From Actinomycetes bacterium (GTDB taxonomy: Bacteria; Actinomycetota; Actinomycetes; Propionibacteriales; Propionibacteriaceae), in contig JAUHXZ010000015.1 in NCBI GenBank assembly GCA_030426725.1, positions 1-46,147 on the forward strand: a stretch of 46,147 bases of DNA, in the 5' to 3' direction. Of this stretch, positions 21,702 through 30,134 are shown piece by piece. Each line of letters opens with the position of its first letter. Position 1 is the stretch's first letter. Under the pieces are notes generated by a model. It searched no databases, had not been told where the DNA came from, and worked only from the letters and a program-made list of their open reading frames with translations. The position numbers were made by a program, and so were the translations under genes.

Positions 21702-21719
21702 CCCCCGCCCGGGACCCCG

Positions 21720-21780
21720 ACGCCAGCCTTACCTTCGATGCCTGCGCAATTGCGCTGGCATCGAGCACCAGGGCTGGCGT
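21720..21780. repeat. 61-bp nested palindrome, candidate thioesterase terminator
   Basis: The outer arms ACGCCAGCC (21720-21728) and GGCTGGCGT (21772-21780) are complementary. They enclose a 30-bp inner palindrome (21735-21764) centred on GCGCAATTGCGC and flanked by TCGATGCC and GGCATCGA, broken only by two T-T mismatches. A decayed relative is at about 4432-4497. Confidence 0.8.
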
Positions 21781-21826
21781 TCGCGTGCAGCGCCAGCCAA
21801 TCCGGCGGCCAGCAGCATGAGGGTGG

Positions 21827-21922
21827 CGAGGGGTGGGGCCGGGGCAGGTTGGGTGGGCGTCGCGACCGGACCGGCGCGAAGCGCCCGTCCCGGGAGCGTG
21901 GGCGGCCCGGCCCCACCCCTCG
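21827..21922. repeat. Intact 96-bp unit with 17-bp perfect inverted ends, copy 2
   Basis: The same length and ends as 4645-4740: CGAGGGGTGGGGCCGGG at 21827-21843 and its exact complement at 21906-21922. The interiors differ at very few positions, implying recent spread or strong constraint. Confidence 0.9.
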
Positions 21923-21970
21923 ACGCCCGGGCCTGGGGACAGTTCCGCTGGCGGGCGGCGGGGGTTTCGA

Positions 21971-22130
21971 CGCGGGGACGTCGCAGAGCCACGTCGCCCG
22001 GCTCAACCACCGGATCGCGTCGGCTCAACCCACCGGGGCGCGGGGACGTCGCAGAGCGACGTCGCCCGGCTCAGCCAGCGGATCGGGTCGGCTCAACCCA
22101 CCGGGACGCGGGGCGGCTCAACCAGCGTCG
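21971..22130. repeat. 68-bp tandem repeat, two full copies and a shortened third
   Basis: The copies begin with CGCGGGG at 21971, 22039 and 22107, exactly 68 bp apart. Each full copy holds GACGTCGC-AGA-GCNACGTC (a perfect hairpin in copy 2) and two CGGCTCANCC motifs. Copies 1 and 2 differ at about five bases. Copy 3 jumps from CGCGGGG to CGGCTCAACC, as after an internal deletion. Confidence 0.85.
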
Positions 22131-22137
22131 GATCGGC

Positions 22138-22172
22138 TTGTCGACTGATCGATTGTTCAGTAGACTGAACGC
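22138..22172 (+). promoter_or_regulatory. tetR promoter with overlapping 16-bp operator
   Basis: TTGTCG (22138-22143, -35), a 17-bp spacer, TAGACT (22161-22166, -10), then 6 nt to the ATG: a leaderless promoter. The perfect palindrome GTTCAGTAGACTGAAC (22155-22170) covers the whole -10 box, which is the usual position for self-repression by a TetR protein. Confidence 0.75.
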
Positions 22173-22796
22173 ATGAACAGTCCGACGGAGCTGACGGGCC
22201 GGGCGCGCATCATGGATGCCGCGTTGCGGCTATTCGCCGAGCGCGGCGTCGCCTCCACCACCGTCCGCGACATCGCGACGGCCGCCGACGTCTCGCCGGC
22301 GAACGTCCTCCACCACTTCGGGTCGAAGGACGGGCTCCGCGCCGCCGTCGACGAACACGTCGCGTCCTTCTTCCAGCGCATGCTCGACACCGATCCGGCG
22401 AACCTCGACGCGCTGGCCGCGCGAGGCGACAACCCGTCGGCGTCGCTGGCGGAGATGTTCGCCTCCGCCATCCCGCCGGACTCCCCGCTGCCCGCCTATC
22501 TGCGCCGGCTGATCCTCGACCACGACCCCGTCGCCTCGGAGCTGATCGACGGCTGGGTCCGCCTCACCCGGACGATGATGGCCGCGCTCGAGGCCGAAGA
22601 GGCGGTGCACCGGAGCGAGGATCCGGACGCCCGCGCCGCCTTCCTCGTCGCCAACGACCTGGCCATGCTGCTGATGCGCGAGCAGCTCACCGCCGTGCTC
22701 GGGGTCGATCCCCTCTCCCCCGCCGGGGTCCACCGCTGGACCGCCACCGCCCTCGACGCCTACACCCACGGCATCTACCGCAAGGAGCCCTCATGA
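22173..22796 (+). CDS. TetR family transcriptional regulator of the adjacent ABC operon
   Basis: A 207-residue repressor. The N-terminal helix-turn-helix is clear (ALRLFAERGVASTTVRDIATAADVS then NVLHHFGSKDGLRAAV, about 16-60). The variable C-terminal ligand domain (about 75-200) gives no hint of the inducer. It heads an operon with an ABC ATPase (ATGA overlap) and permease, and probably binds the palindrome over its own -10 box. Similar modules often respond to hydrophobic compounds or antibiotics; here that is only inference. Confidence 0.92.
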   Translation: MNSPTELTGRARIMDAALRLFAERGVASTTVRDIATAADVSPANVLHHFGSKDGLRAAVDEHVASFFQRMLDTDPANLDALAARGDNPSASLAEMFASAIPPDSPLPAYLRRLILDHDPVASELIDGWVRLTRTMMAALEAEEAVHRSEDPDARAAFLVANDLAMLLMREQLTAVLGVDPLSPAGVHRWTATALDAYTHGIYRKEPS

Positions 22797-23515
22797 CCCA
22801 CGCCCGCCACACCGCCGCCGTGCAGCTCACGGGGGTCACGAAGACATTCGGCGAGGGCGACGCCTCCGTCACCGCGCTCGACGGCGTCGATCTCACCATC
22901 TCGCCCGGCGAACTGGTCGTCATCCTCGGCCCGTCGGGGTCGGGCAAGACCACGCTGTGCAACGTGATCGGCGGCATCGAGTCCGCCGACGCCGGGACGG
23001 TCGTGGTGGCCGGTGACGAGATCGGCGACCGCAAGCCGGCGGACCTGGCCGGGTTCCGCCGCGAGCACATCGGTTTCGTGTTCCAGTTCTTCAACCTCAT
23101 CCCCACCCTCACCGCGCGGGAGAACGTCGCGGTCATCGTGGAGATGACGGGCCGCGGCGACGCGGGCGACGTCGACCAGCTGCTCGACTCGGTGGGCCTG
23201 GCGGACCGGGCCGACAACTTCCCGTCGCAGCTGTCCGGCGGGCAGCAGCAGCGGGTCGCGGTGGCGCGCGCGTTGGCGACCGACCCCGACATCCTGCTGG
23301 CCGACGAGCCGACCGGCGCGCTCGACCTGCACACCGGCAAGCAGATCCTCGCCCTCCTGCAGGACCTGTCGGCGTCGGGGCGCACGGTGATGATCATCAC
23401 GCACAACCAGTCAGTCGCTCAGATCGCGGACCGGGTCGTCACGCTCGTCGACGGCAGCGTCGTGTCGGACGAGACCAACGACGCCCCGGCGAGCGCCGAG
23501 GACGTGACGTGGTGA
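22793..23515 (+). CDS. ABC transporter ATP-binding protein (MacB/LolD type)
   Basis: A 240-residue ATPase that drives the FtsX-type permease encoded next. Walker A GPSGSGKTT is at 46-54, the Q-loop segment FVFQFFNLIPTLTARENV lies near 99-116 and is typical of the MacB/LolD subfamily, the signature LSGGQQQR lies near 147-154, and Walker B with D-loop is LLADEPTGALD near 167-177. Such transporters usually work by mechanotransmission, exporting peptides, lipoproteins or drugs, rather than by moving cargo through the membrane domain. It overlaps tetR by 4 bp and the permease by 7 bp. Confidence 0.95.
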   Translation: MTHARHTAAVQLTGVTKTFGEGDASVTALDGVDLTISPGELVVILGPSGSGKTTLCNVIGGIESADAGTVVVAGDEIGDRKPADLAGFRREHIGFVFQFFNLIPTLTARENVAVIVEMTGRGDAGDVDQLLDSVGLADRADNFPSQLSGGQQQRVAVARALATDPDILLADEPTGALDLHTGKQILALLQDLSASGRTVMIITHNQSVAQIADRVVTLVDGSVVSDETNDAPASAEDVTW

Positions 23516-25842
23516 TGCGCGCCTCCACGAAGAAGTCGATCCGCGACCTGCGCCGGCAACGCGGCCAGGTCATCGGCGTCGGCCTCACCATCCTGCTGGG
23601 TGTGGCCATGTACGTGCTGACGGCCGGGGCCTACCAGAACCTGGACGCGTCGTACCACTACTCGTACGAGCGGCTCGGGTTCGCCACCCTCATCGGCACC
23701 GGCGGCCCCACCGCGGACGTCGCCGAGGCGGCGCTCGACGCCGGCGCCGACGAGGCGATCACCCGCACGCAACTGGACCGGCCGATGCAGATCGGCGACA
23801 CCAAGCTCCTCGGGCGGGTCATCTCCTTCCCCGACGACGGTGAGGCCGCGGTCGACGACGTCGACGTGGTCGAGGGCGAAGGCCTGACCGGTGCCGACGG
23901 CGAGGTGCTCGTGGAGATCCACAGCGCCGACGCCTTCGACCTCGATCCCGGCGACACGATCGACGTGTTCACCACGGGCGGCTGGGAGACGGCCACTGTG
24001 GCGGGGGTCGCGAAGTCGCCCGAGTACCTGTGGCCGGCGCGGTCCCGGCAGGACATCTTCCCCGACCCGAAGTCCTTCGCCGTGGCGTTCGTGCCGGACT
24101 CGACGTTCGAGGCCTGGTACGGGCCGGACACCGCCAATCAGACCCTCGTGCTCATGCCACCGGACGCCACCGAGGCGGAGACCGACGCCGTCTCCGACGC
24201 GATGACCGACGCCGGCGCCGCCGACGTGACCGGCTGGGAGGACCAGGCCTCGCACGCCACCCTCAAGGAGGACCTCGACGGGTTCCAGATGATGTCGTGG
24301 GCGTTCCCCGCCCTCTTCCTCGTCGCCGCGGGCGTGGCGTCCTACGTGCTCCTGGCCCGCCGCATCCTCCAGGAGCGCCCGATCATCGGCACCCTCATGG
24401 CGGCCGGCGCGCGGCCGGGCCGGGTGCTGTGGCACTACCTCAGCCAGGGCATCGCCGTCGGGCTGATCGCCGCGGCACTCGGCGTCGTGATCGGAGCCCT
24501 GGGCGCCGGGGCGGCCACCGAGGGCTACACCGGCATCCTGGGCATCCCGGACACGCTCGTCGAGACCCACTGGGAGCTGATCGCGGGCGGCCTGGCCTTC
24601 GGGGTGCTCGTCGGCGCGCTGGGAGCGCTGGGCCCGGCGATCTCCGCGGCGCGCACCAAGCCCGCCGAGGCGATGCGCCCGGTCTCCCCCGCCACCGGAC
24701 CGACGCCGTGGTCCCGGTTCGTCGCGCGCCTCACCTGGCTGCCGGTCACCACCCGGATGGCCCTGCGCGATATCGGCCGGTCGAAACGCCGCACGTTCGC
24801 CACCGCCCTCGGCGCCGTCCTGGCGCTGGTGCTGGTCCTGGCTTCGGTGGGGATGATGACGTCGATGGCTGCGGCCCTCGACCGGCAGTTCGGCGAGATC
24901 GACCTGGCCGACGCGCACGTCGCCGTCGCCTCCGGCACCTCCACCGATGACATCGAAGCCGTCGACGGCGTGGACCGCGTCGAGCAGGTGGTGGCCGGGC
25001 AGGTCGCCGTCGAGCACGGCGGCGACTCGTACACCACCACGCTCACCGGCTACGAGCCGGGCACGGCGCTGCACACGTTCACCGACACCGAGGGCAACGA
25101 CGTTCCGCTGCCCGACGGCGGCGTCCTCGCCTCCTACGGGCTGACGTCCGCGATCGACGTGACCACGGGCGACACCGTGTCATTGTCCGCCAAGGACGAG
25201 GAGACCGACACCGAGCTGACCGGCTTCGTCGTCGACACGATCGGCTCGGCGATGTACTCGACGTTCGACACGGCCGACGCGATCCTGCCCGACTCGGGCG
25301 CGGACACCTACCTCGTCGCGTTCGACGACGGCGCGGACCGCGGGCAGATCCGCAGCGATATGACGCAGCTCGACGGCGTCATCGCGTACACCGACAACGG
25401 TTCGCTGCGCGAGCTGCTCAACCAGTACATGGCCCTGTTCTGGGCGTTCATCGTCCTCATGGTCGGCCTTGGCGCCGTGCTGGCGCTGACGGTGATGTAC
25501 GTGACGATGGCGGTCAACATCGTGGAGCGCACCGGGGAGCTGGCCACGCTCCGCGCGGCCGGGGTGGGGCTCCGGCGCGTCGCCGGCGTCATCGCGACGG
25601 AGAACCTGGTCGCCACGGCGATCGGGCTGCCGTTCGGCATGGCGCTGGGCATCCTCGCCGCGAAGCAGCTGTTGGCCATGTACTCCGACGACCTGTTCCA
25701 GTTCGCGCTCGTGTGGCCGTGGTGGCTGCCGTGGGCGATCGCGCTGGGCGTGCTGGCGTCGTCGGCGCTCTCGGTGCTCCCGGCGATGCGGGCGGTGCGC
25801 CGGATCGACGTCGCGACCGTCGTGCGGGAGCGCGCCGCCTGA
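23509..25842 (+). CDS. ABC transporter permease, FtsX family with two FtsX domains
   Basis: A 777-residue membrane protein. A first helix at about 20-42 is followed by an extracytoplasmic domain (about 43-258), three helices near 262-285, 308-338 and 362-382 (first FtsX domain), another helix at about 427-450, a second extracytoplasmic domain (about 451-640), and three helices near 642-668, 697-720 and 738-762. This duplicated layout matches actinobacterial MacB-like permeases. The GTG at 23509 has GAGG 7 nt upstream and is preferred; ATG 23515 (TGATG junction) is an alternative. Its stop is 7 bp from that of the opposing response regulator gene. Confidence 0.93.
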   Translation: MVMRASTKKSIRDLRRQRGQVIGVGLTILLGVAMYVLTAGAYQNLDASYHYSYERLGFATLIGTGGPTADVAEAALDAGADEAITRTQLDRPMQIGDTKLLGRVISFPDDGEAAVDDVDVVEGEGLTGADGEVLVEIHSADAFDLDPGDTIDVFTTGGWETATVAGVAKSPEYLWPARSRQDIFPDPKSFAVAFVPDSTFEAWYGPDTANQTLVLMPPDATEAETDAVSDAMTDAGAADVTGWEDQASHATLKEDLDGFQMMSWAFPALFLVAAGVASYVLLARRILQERPIIGTLMAAGARPGRVLWHYLSQGIAVGLIAAALGVVIGALGAGAATEGYTGILGIPDTLVETHWELIAGGLAFGVLVGALGALGPAISAARTKPAEAMRPVSPATGPTPWSRFVARLTWLPVTTRMALRDIGRSKRRTFATALGAVLALVLVLASVGMMTSMAAALDRQFGEIDLADAHVAVASGTSTDDIEAVDGVDRVEQVVAGQVAVEHGGDSYTTTLTGYEPGTALHTFTDTEGNDVPLPDGGVLASYGLTSAIDVTTGDTVSLSAKDEETDTELTGFVVDTIGSAMYSTFDTADAILPDSGADTYLVAFDDGADRGQIRSDMTQLDGVIAYTDNGSLRELLNQYMALFWAFIVLMVGLGAVLALTVMYVTMAVNIVERTGELATLRAAGVGLRRVAGVIATENLVATAIGLPFGMALGILAAKQLLAMYSDDLFQFALVWPWWLPWAIALGVLASSALSVLPAMRAVRRIDVATVVRERAA

Positions 25843-25849
25843 GCCGTGA

Positions 25850-26440
25850 TCACTTCTTCTTGTGCGAGATGACCCCGACGGCGACGTCGCGCATGGACTT
25901 GCGCAGGTCCATGGCGGTCTTCTGGATCCACCGGAAGGCCTCCGGCTCGGTCAGGCCGAGGTCCTTCTGCAGGATGCCCTTGGCCTGGTCGATGATCTTG
26001 CGCGACTCGAGCCGTTCCTCGAGCGAGACGAGCTCGTCCTCGATGGCCTTGAGCTCCTGGAAGCGACCCATGGCGATCTCGATGGCCGGCACGACGTCGG
26101 AGGCGCCGAACGGCTTGACGACGTAGGCCATGGCGCCGGCGTCGCGGGCGCGCTCGACGAGGTCGCGCTGGCTGAAGGCGGTCAGCATCACGATGGGCGC
26201 GATGCGCTCTTCGGCGATGATCTCCGCGGCCGTGATGCCGTCCATCTTGGGCATCTTGACGTCCATGATGACAAGGTTGGGCTCCAGTTCGCGGGCGAGC
26301 TTGACGGCCTCCTCACCGTCGCCGGCCTCGCCGACCACCTCGTAACCCTCCTCAGTGAGGAGTTCCACGAGATCCAGACGGATGAGCGCCTCGTCTTCAG
26401 CGACGATCACACTTGGCTTCTTGTTCATCAGGTTGGTCAC
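25850..26440 (-). CDS. pdtaR: ANTAR-domain response regulator, PdtaR-like
   Basis: An RNA-binding antitermination regulator. The receiver domain spans about residues 10-125, with acidic residues E15 and D16, phospho-acceptor Asp60 (LVIMDVKMPKMDG), and the conserved lysine near 109 in VVKPFG. The ANTAR domain follows (about 135-190: SRKIIDQAKGILQKDLGLTEPEAFRWIQKTAMD), which in this family binds paired RNA hairpins. It closely resembles mycobacterial PdtaR, the partner of kinase PdtaS, and has the same place near pyk and polA. No kinase gene is in the window. The start is uncertain: GTG 26440 or ATG 26428, neither with a good ribosome site. Confidence 0.92.
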   Translation of the reverse strand: MTNLMNKKPSVIVAEDEALIRLDLVELLTEEGYEVVGEAGDGEEAVKLARELEPNLVIMDVKMPKMDGITAAEIIAEERIAPIVMLTAFSQRDLVERARDAGAMAYVVKPFGASDVVPAIEIAMGRFQELKAIEDELVSLEERLESRKIIDQAKGILQKDLGLTEPEAFRWIQKTAMDLRKSMRDVAVGVISHKKK

Positions 26441-26534
26441 TTTCTAGCTACGCGACGCGAGCTGGGCCCGTACAGCAGGGTCGATCCTACTCGGCCGCGA
26501 CGCCCCTTGCCCAGTCAGCGGCAATCACGGGCGT

Positions 26535-26551
26535 GTGGCACAATGTGTCAC
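26535..26551. promoter_or_regulatory. 17-bp quasi-palindrome overlapping a possible tRNA-Leu -10 box
   Basis: GTGGCACA-A-TGTGTCAC has one mismatched pair and covers CACAAT (26539-26544), a plausible -10 for the tRNA gene starting 12 bp later. No regulator is known to me for this motif. Confidence 0.4.
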
Positions 26552-26556
26552 GCTCA

Positions 26557-26639
26557 GCCCGGGTGGCGGAACGGTATACGCGGACGGCTCAAACCCGTCT
26601 GGCCGAAAGGCCTTAGGGGTTCGAATCCCCTCTCGGGCA
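26557..26639 (+). tRNA. tRNA-Leu (anticodon CAA)
   Basis: An 83-nt class II tRNA. The 7-bp acceptor stem GCCCGGG/CTCGGGC closes with one G-U pair, the anticodon stem GACGG/CCGTC holds the loop CTCAAAC (anticodon CAA, reading UUG), the long variable arm is built from GGCC-GAAA-GGCC, and the T arm is GGGGTTCGAATCCCC. The discriminator is A; the CCA end is not fully encoded (ACCG). Confidence 0.97.
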
Positions 26640-26651
26640 CCGCCAAAACAC

Positions 26652-26681
26652 TGATGGGGAGCCCCGAGGGGCTCCCCATCA
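26652..26681. terminator. Bidirectional terminator between tRNA-Leu and pyk
   Basis: A perfect 13-bp stem, TGATGGGGAGCCC/GGGCTCCCCATCA, with loop CGAG, 18 bp beyond the pyk stop. On the minus strand it is followed by GTGTTTTGG, a T-rich tail suitable for ending pyk transcripts. Confidence 0.85.
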
Positions 26682-26699
26682 GCATTGGTTCAGCAGAAC

Positions 26700-28127
26700 T
26701 CAGACGAACTCGCCGTTCTCCTTGATCTTGTGGACCCGGAGGTTGTTCGTCTTGCCGGGAATGCCCATGGGCGAACCGGACACGATGACGATGCGCTCGC
26801 CGACCTCGATCATGCCGCGGTCGCGCAGGTGCTTGTCGACCGCCTCCACGACCTCTTCCTGCTCCGTGAACTCGGGCGTGATCTGCGTGTCGACGCCCCA
26901 CGACAGCGTCATCTGCTGACGCGTCGACCGCTCCGGCGAGAACACGAGCATCGGGATGGGCGAACGCAGACGCGACAGGCGGCGACCGGTGTCACCGGAC
27001 TTCGTGAACGCGACGAGGTAGCGGGCGCCGATGCGCTCGGCGACCTCGGCCGCGGCGTGCGCCAGGATGCCGCCGGTGGTGTGCGGGTCCCAGTCGATGA
27101 TGTGGATCTCCGAGTGGCCCTCGCGTTCCGTCTTCTCGACGATGCGGGCCATGGTGGAAACGGTCTCGACCGGGAAGTCACCCACCGAGGTCTCGCCGGA
27201 GAGCATGACCGCGTCGGCGCCGTCGAGGATGGCGTTGGCGACGTCGGAGGCCTCGGCGCGCGTCGGGCGCGGGTTGCTGATCATCGACTCGAGCATCTGC
27301 GTCGCGACGATGACCGGCTTGGCCCACTTGCGGGCGGCGCGGATGATCCGCTTCTGGACCAGCGGCACCTCCTCGAGCGGCAACTCGACGCCCAGGTCAC
27401 CACGGGCGACCATGAACGCGTCGAAGGCGTCGATGATCTCCTGCAGGTTGGCGATCGCCTGCGGCTTCTCGAGCTTGGCGATGACCGGGACCGTGCGGCC
27501 CTCCTCGTCCATGATCTCGTGGACGCGCTTGACGTCGTCGCCGGAGCGGACGAAGGACAGGGCCACCATGTCGATGTCCTGGTGAAGGGCCCAGCGCAGG
27601 TCCGCCTCGTCCTTGGCGCTCAGCGCCGGAACGGACACGGCGACACCGGGGAGGTTGATGCCCTTGTTGTTGGACACGGGGCCGGGGACTGTCACCTCGC
27701 ACACCACGTCGGTGTCGGTGACCTCGATGGCCCTGAGGCCCACCTTGCCGTCGTCGATGAGGATCTGGTCGCCGGGGTTCACGTCGCCCGGGAGGCCCTT
27801 GTAGGTGGTCGAGCAGCGCTCAGGGGTGCCCTGAATGTCGTCGACGGTGATGGTGAAGCGGGCTCCGACCTCGAGGAAGACCTTCTGGTCGTTCTCGAAG
27901 CGCCCGAGACGGATCTTGGGGCCCTGGAGATCGGCGAACACGCCGACGGTCTTGCCCGCGGCTTCGGAGGCGGCGCGGACGTTGCGGAGCCGGTTACCGT
28001 GCTCCTCGTAGTCGCCGTGGCTCATATTCAGACGCGCGACGTTCATGCCAGCGTTCAGCAGCTCGGTCAGGCGGTCAACGGTTTCGGCCGACGGGCCGAG
28101 AGTACAAACGATCTTTGCTCTACGCAC
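26700..28127 (-). CDS. pyk: Pyruvate kinase
   Basis: Last enzyme of glycolysis: phosphoenolpyruvate plus ADP gives pyruvate plus ATP. The 475 residues begin MRRAKIVCTLGPSAETVD, with NMSHGDYEEH near 34-43, the active-site stretch IAKLEKPQAIANL near 215-227, MVARGDLGVELP near 238-249 and ATQMLESM near 272-279. The length is normal and no extra C-terminal PEP-utiliser domain is present. The start is GTG, 6 nt after TAGGGT (28134-28139), with a GGTGAC -35 about 18 bp further upstream, so the transcript is probably leaderless. Confidence 0.98.
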   Translation of the reverse strand: MRRAKIVCTLGPSAETVDRLTELLNAGMNVARLNMSHGDYEEHGNRLRNVRAASEAAGKTVGVFADLQGPKIRLGRFENDQKVFLEVGARFTITVDDIQGTPERCSTTYKGLPGDVNPGDQILIDDGKVGLRAIEVTDTDVVCEVTVPGPVSNNKGINLPGVAVSVPALSAKDEADLRWALHQDIDMVALSFVRSGDDVKRVHEIMDEEGRTVPVIAKLEKPQAIANLQEIIDAFDAFMVARGDLGVELPLEEVPLVQKRIIRAARKWAKPVIVATQMLESMISNPRPTRAEASDVANAILDGADAVMLSGETSVGDFPVETVSTMARIVEKTEREGHSEIHIIDWDPHTTGGILAHAAAEVAERIGARYLVAFTKSGDTGRRLSRLRSPIPMLVFSPERSTRQQMTLSWGVDTQITPEFTEQEEVVEAVDKHLRDRGMIEVGERIVIVSGSPMGIPGKTNNLRVHKIKENGEFV

Positions 28128-28133
28128 GCGGCA

Positions 28134-28139
28134 ACCCTA
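28134..28139 (-). promoter_or_regulatory. Leaderless -10 box of pyk (TAGGGT)
   Basis: On the minus strand TAGGGT lies 6 nt before the GTG start, with GGTGAC about 18 bp upstream as a partial -35. Confidence 0.65.
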
Positions 28140-28193
28140 CCCGAAGGGTGCGTCCCCGTCACCGGGGGGTGCCCTTCTCCCCGGGGCCGAGGC

Positions 28194-29110
<917 letters not shown>

Positions 29111-29114
<4 letters not shown>

Positions 29115-29605
29115 TGGTTCGCCGCCCGGCGGTCGGCGACGAAACCCCCGACGATGATGAGCGCGGCCGCCGCGGTGATGCAGGCGTCGGCGAAGTTGAA
29201 GATGAAGCCGAAGTACTGCAGCTGGAACATGTCGACGACGTGCCCGTGCAGGAACGACGGCGGCTGGATCATCCGGTCGACGAGGTTCCCGGCGGCGCCG
29301 GCGATGAGCAGCCCGAGCGCCACCGCGTGCCAGACCTGACTGATCCGCGGGAGGGCGACGGTCAGCGACACCACGATGGCGACGATGGCGAACACCGCGA
29401 ACACGATGGTGGCGTTGGCCCCCATTCCGAAGGCGGCGCCCGGGTTGAAGATGAGGTTGAGTTGCAGCAGCTCCCCCACCAGGGGAACGGGCTGCCCGGG
29501 CTCGAGGTAGGCGACGCTGGCGATCTTGATCAGCTGATCGACGGCTAGGCCGACAAGTGCGATGCCGAGCGCGAGCGCACGGACGGCCCTCCGCCGGGCC
29601 GTCAG
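29111..29605 (-). CDS. lspA: Lipoprotein signal peptidase (signal peptidase II), probable CTG start
   Basis: Membrane aspartyl protease that removes signal peptides from prolipoproteins, such as the Rieske lipoprotein here. The 164-residue form starting TARRRAVRALALG has four hydrophobic segments and both catalytic aspartates: Asp110 in GNLVDRM and Asp140 in FNFADACI; NPGAAFG (54-60) is also conserved. No ATG, GTG or TTG stands at the expected place. A CTG at 29605 overlaps the traR stop as CTGA and has GAGG 7 nt upstream. In-frame GTGs at 29629 and 29638 exist but lack a ribosome site and overlap traR more deeply. Confidence 0.88.
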
Positions 29606-30027
29606 CGCCGTTCCTCGCGCTGCTTGCACGTCACGCACAAGGTGGCGCGGGGGAACACCTGGAGGCGGCCCTTGCCGATGGGCTGGCCGCACACCTCGCA
29701 GTATCCGTACTCGCCGTGGTCGAACAGGTGGATGGCCAGCCGCAGCTGCTCGGCCATCTCGCGCACGTTCTGCGCGAGGGAGAACTCCTGGTCGCGCTCG
29801 AAGTTGCTGCTGCCGACGTCGGCCGGGTCGCGGCCCGCGCCGTCGGTGCCACCGCGCATGAGGGAGTCGAGCTCCGCCTCGGTGGCGGCGATGCGCCGCT
29901 CCAGACGCTCCAGCTCGTCCTGGAGCTCGGCGCGCTGCTCAACGACCTCTTCGTCGGTCCAGGGTTCCTCGCCCTCGAGGACGGGAAGGCCCGGACCGGC
30001 CGCGGGCGGCTGCTTCGACGTTGACAT
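29602..30027 (-). CDS. TraR/DksA family C4 zinc-finger protein
   Basis: A 141-residue DksA/TraR-like protein. The N-terminal half is a coiled coil (about 25-75: EEVVEQRAELQDELERLERRIAATEAELD) and the C-terminal part a zinc finger with Cys110, Cys113, Cys131 and Cys134, preceded by HLFDHGEYGYCEVCG. DksA relatives bind the RNA polymerase secondary channel and modulate stringent-response promoters; whether this one does is unknown. ATG 30027 has AGGAG upstream. It leads the traR-lspA-rluD operon conserved next to divIVA in Streptomyces. Confidence 0.9.
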   Translation of the reverse strand: MSTSKQPPAAGPGLPVLEGEEPWTDEEVVEQRAELQDELERLERRIAATEAELDSLMRGGTDGAGRDPADVGSSNFERDQEFSLAQNVREMAEQLRLAIHLFDHGEYGYCEVCGQPIGKGRLQVFPRATLCVTCKQREERR

Positions 30028-30060
30028 GACCTTTTTCTCCTGTGCCAAGACTGTTCGGGA

Positions 30061-30088
30061 AGGGTACACCACCCCCAGAGCAAGTCAA
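30061..30088 (-). promoter_or_regulatory. Promoter of the traR-lspA-rluD operon
   Basis: On the minus strand TTGACT (30083-30088) and TACCCT (30061-30066), 16 bp apart, make the best sigma-A-like promoter in the window. It implies a leader of about 27 nt before the traR ATG. The -35 overlaps the divIVA terminator arm. Confidence 0.75.
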
Positions 30089-30120
30089 CAGGCCGACACC
30101 CTCGCGGTGCCGGCCTGTTG
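30086..30120 (-). terminator. divIVA terminator hairpin
   Basis: CAACAGGCCGACACC and GGTGCCGGCCTGTTG form a 15-bp stem with one mismatch and loop CTCGC, 14 bp beyond the divIVA stop. Confidence 0.8.
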
Positions 30121-30134
30121 GTGGTTGTGGGTGA

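Larger units (their letters stand above)
21702..22137. repeat. Intergenic composite palindromic repeat (locus C)
   Basis: The 471-bp gap between the thioesterase and tetR contains no credible gene. In order it holds a long hairpin module (21719-21781), a linker with CAGCATG and GGTGGCGAGGGG, an intact 96-bp unit (21827-21922), a flank (ACGCCCGGGCC, ACAGTTCCGCTG, GGGCGGCGGGGG), and TTCGACGCG followed by a 68-bp tandem repeat (21971-22130). Parts and order match locus B (4432-4776), with the extra tail shared with locus A (1-106). The tetR promoter begins immediately after it. Confidence 0.88.

Noticed and set aside
18566..21820. A 1084-codon open frame on the plus strand, opposite polA and running into repeat locus C
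   Set aside because: Antisense shadow of polA; the final part crosses the thioesterase and the palindrome out of frame.
21971..22130. CRISPR array
   Set aside because: The 68-bp units are contiguous, without unique spacers, and no cas gene is present.
26557..26639. tRNA-Leu as a phage or island attachment site
   Set aside because: No repeated 3' tRNA segment, integrase or foreign gene run is seen; both sides are conserved housekeeping genes.
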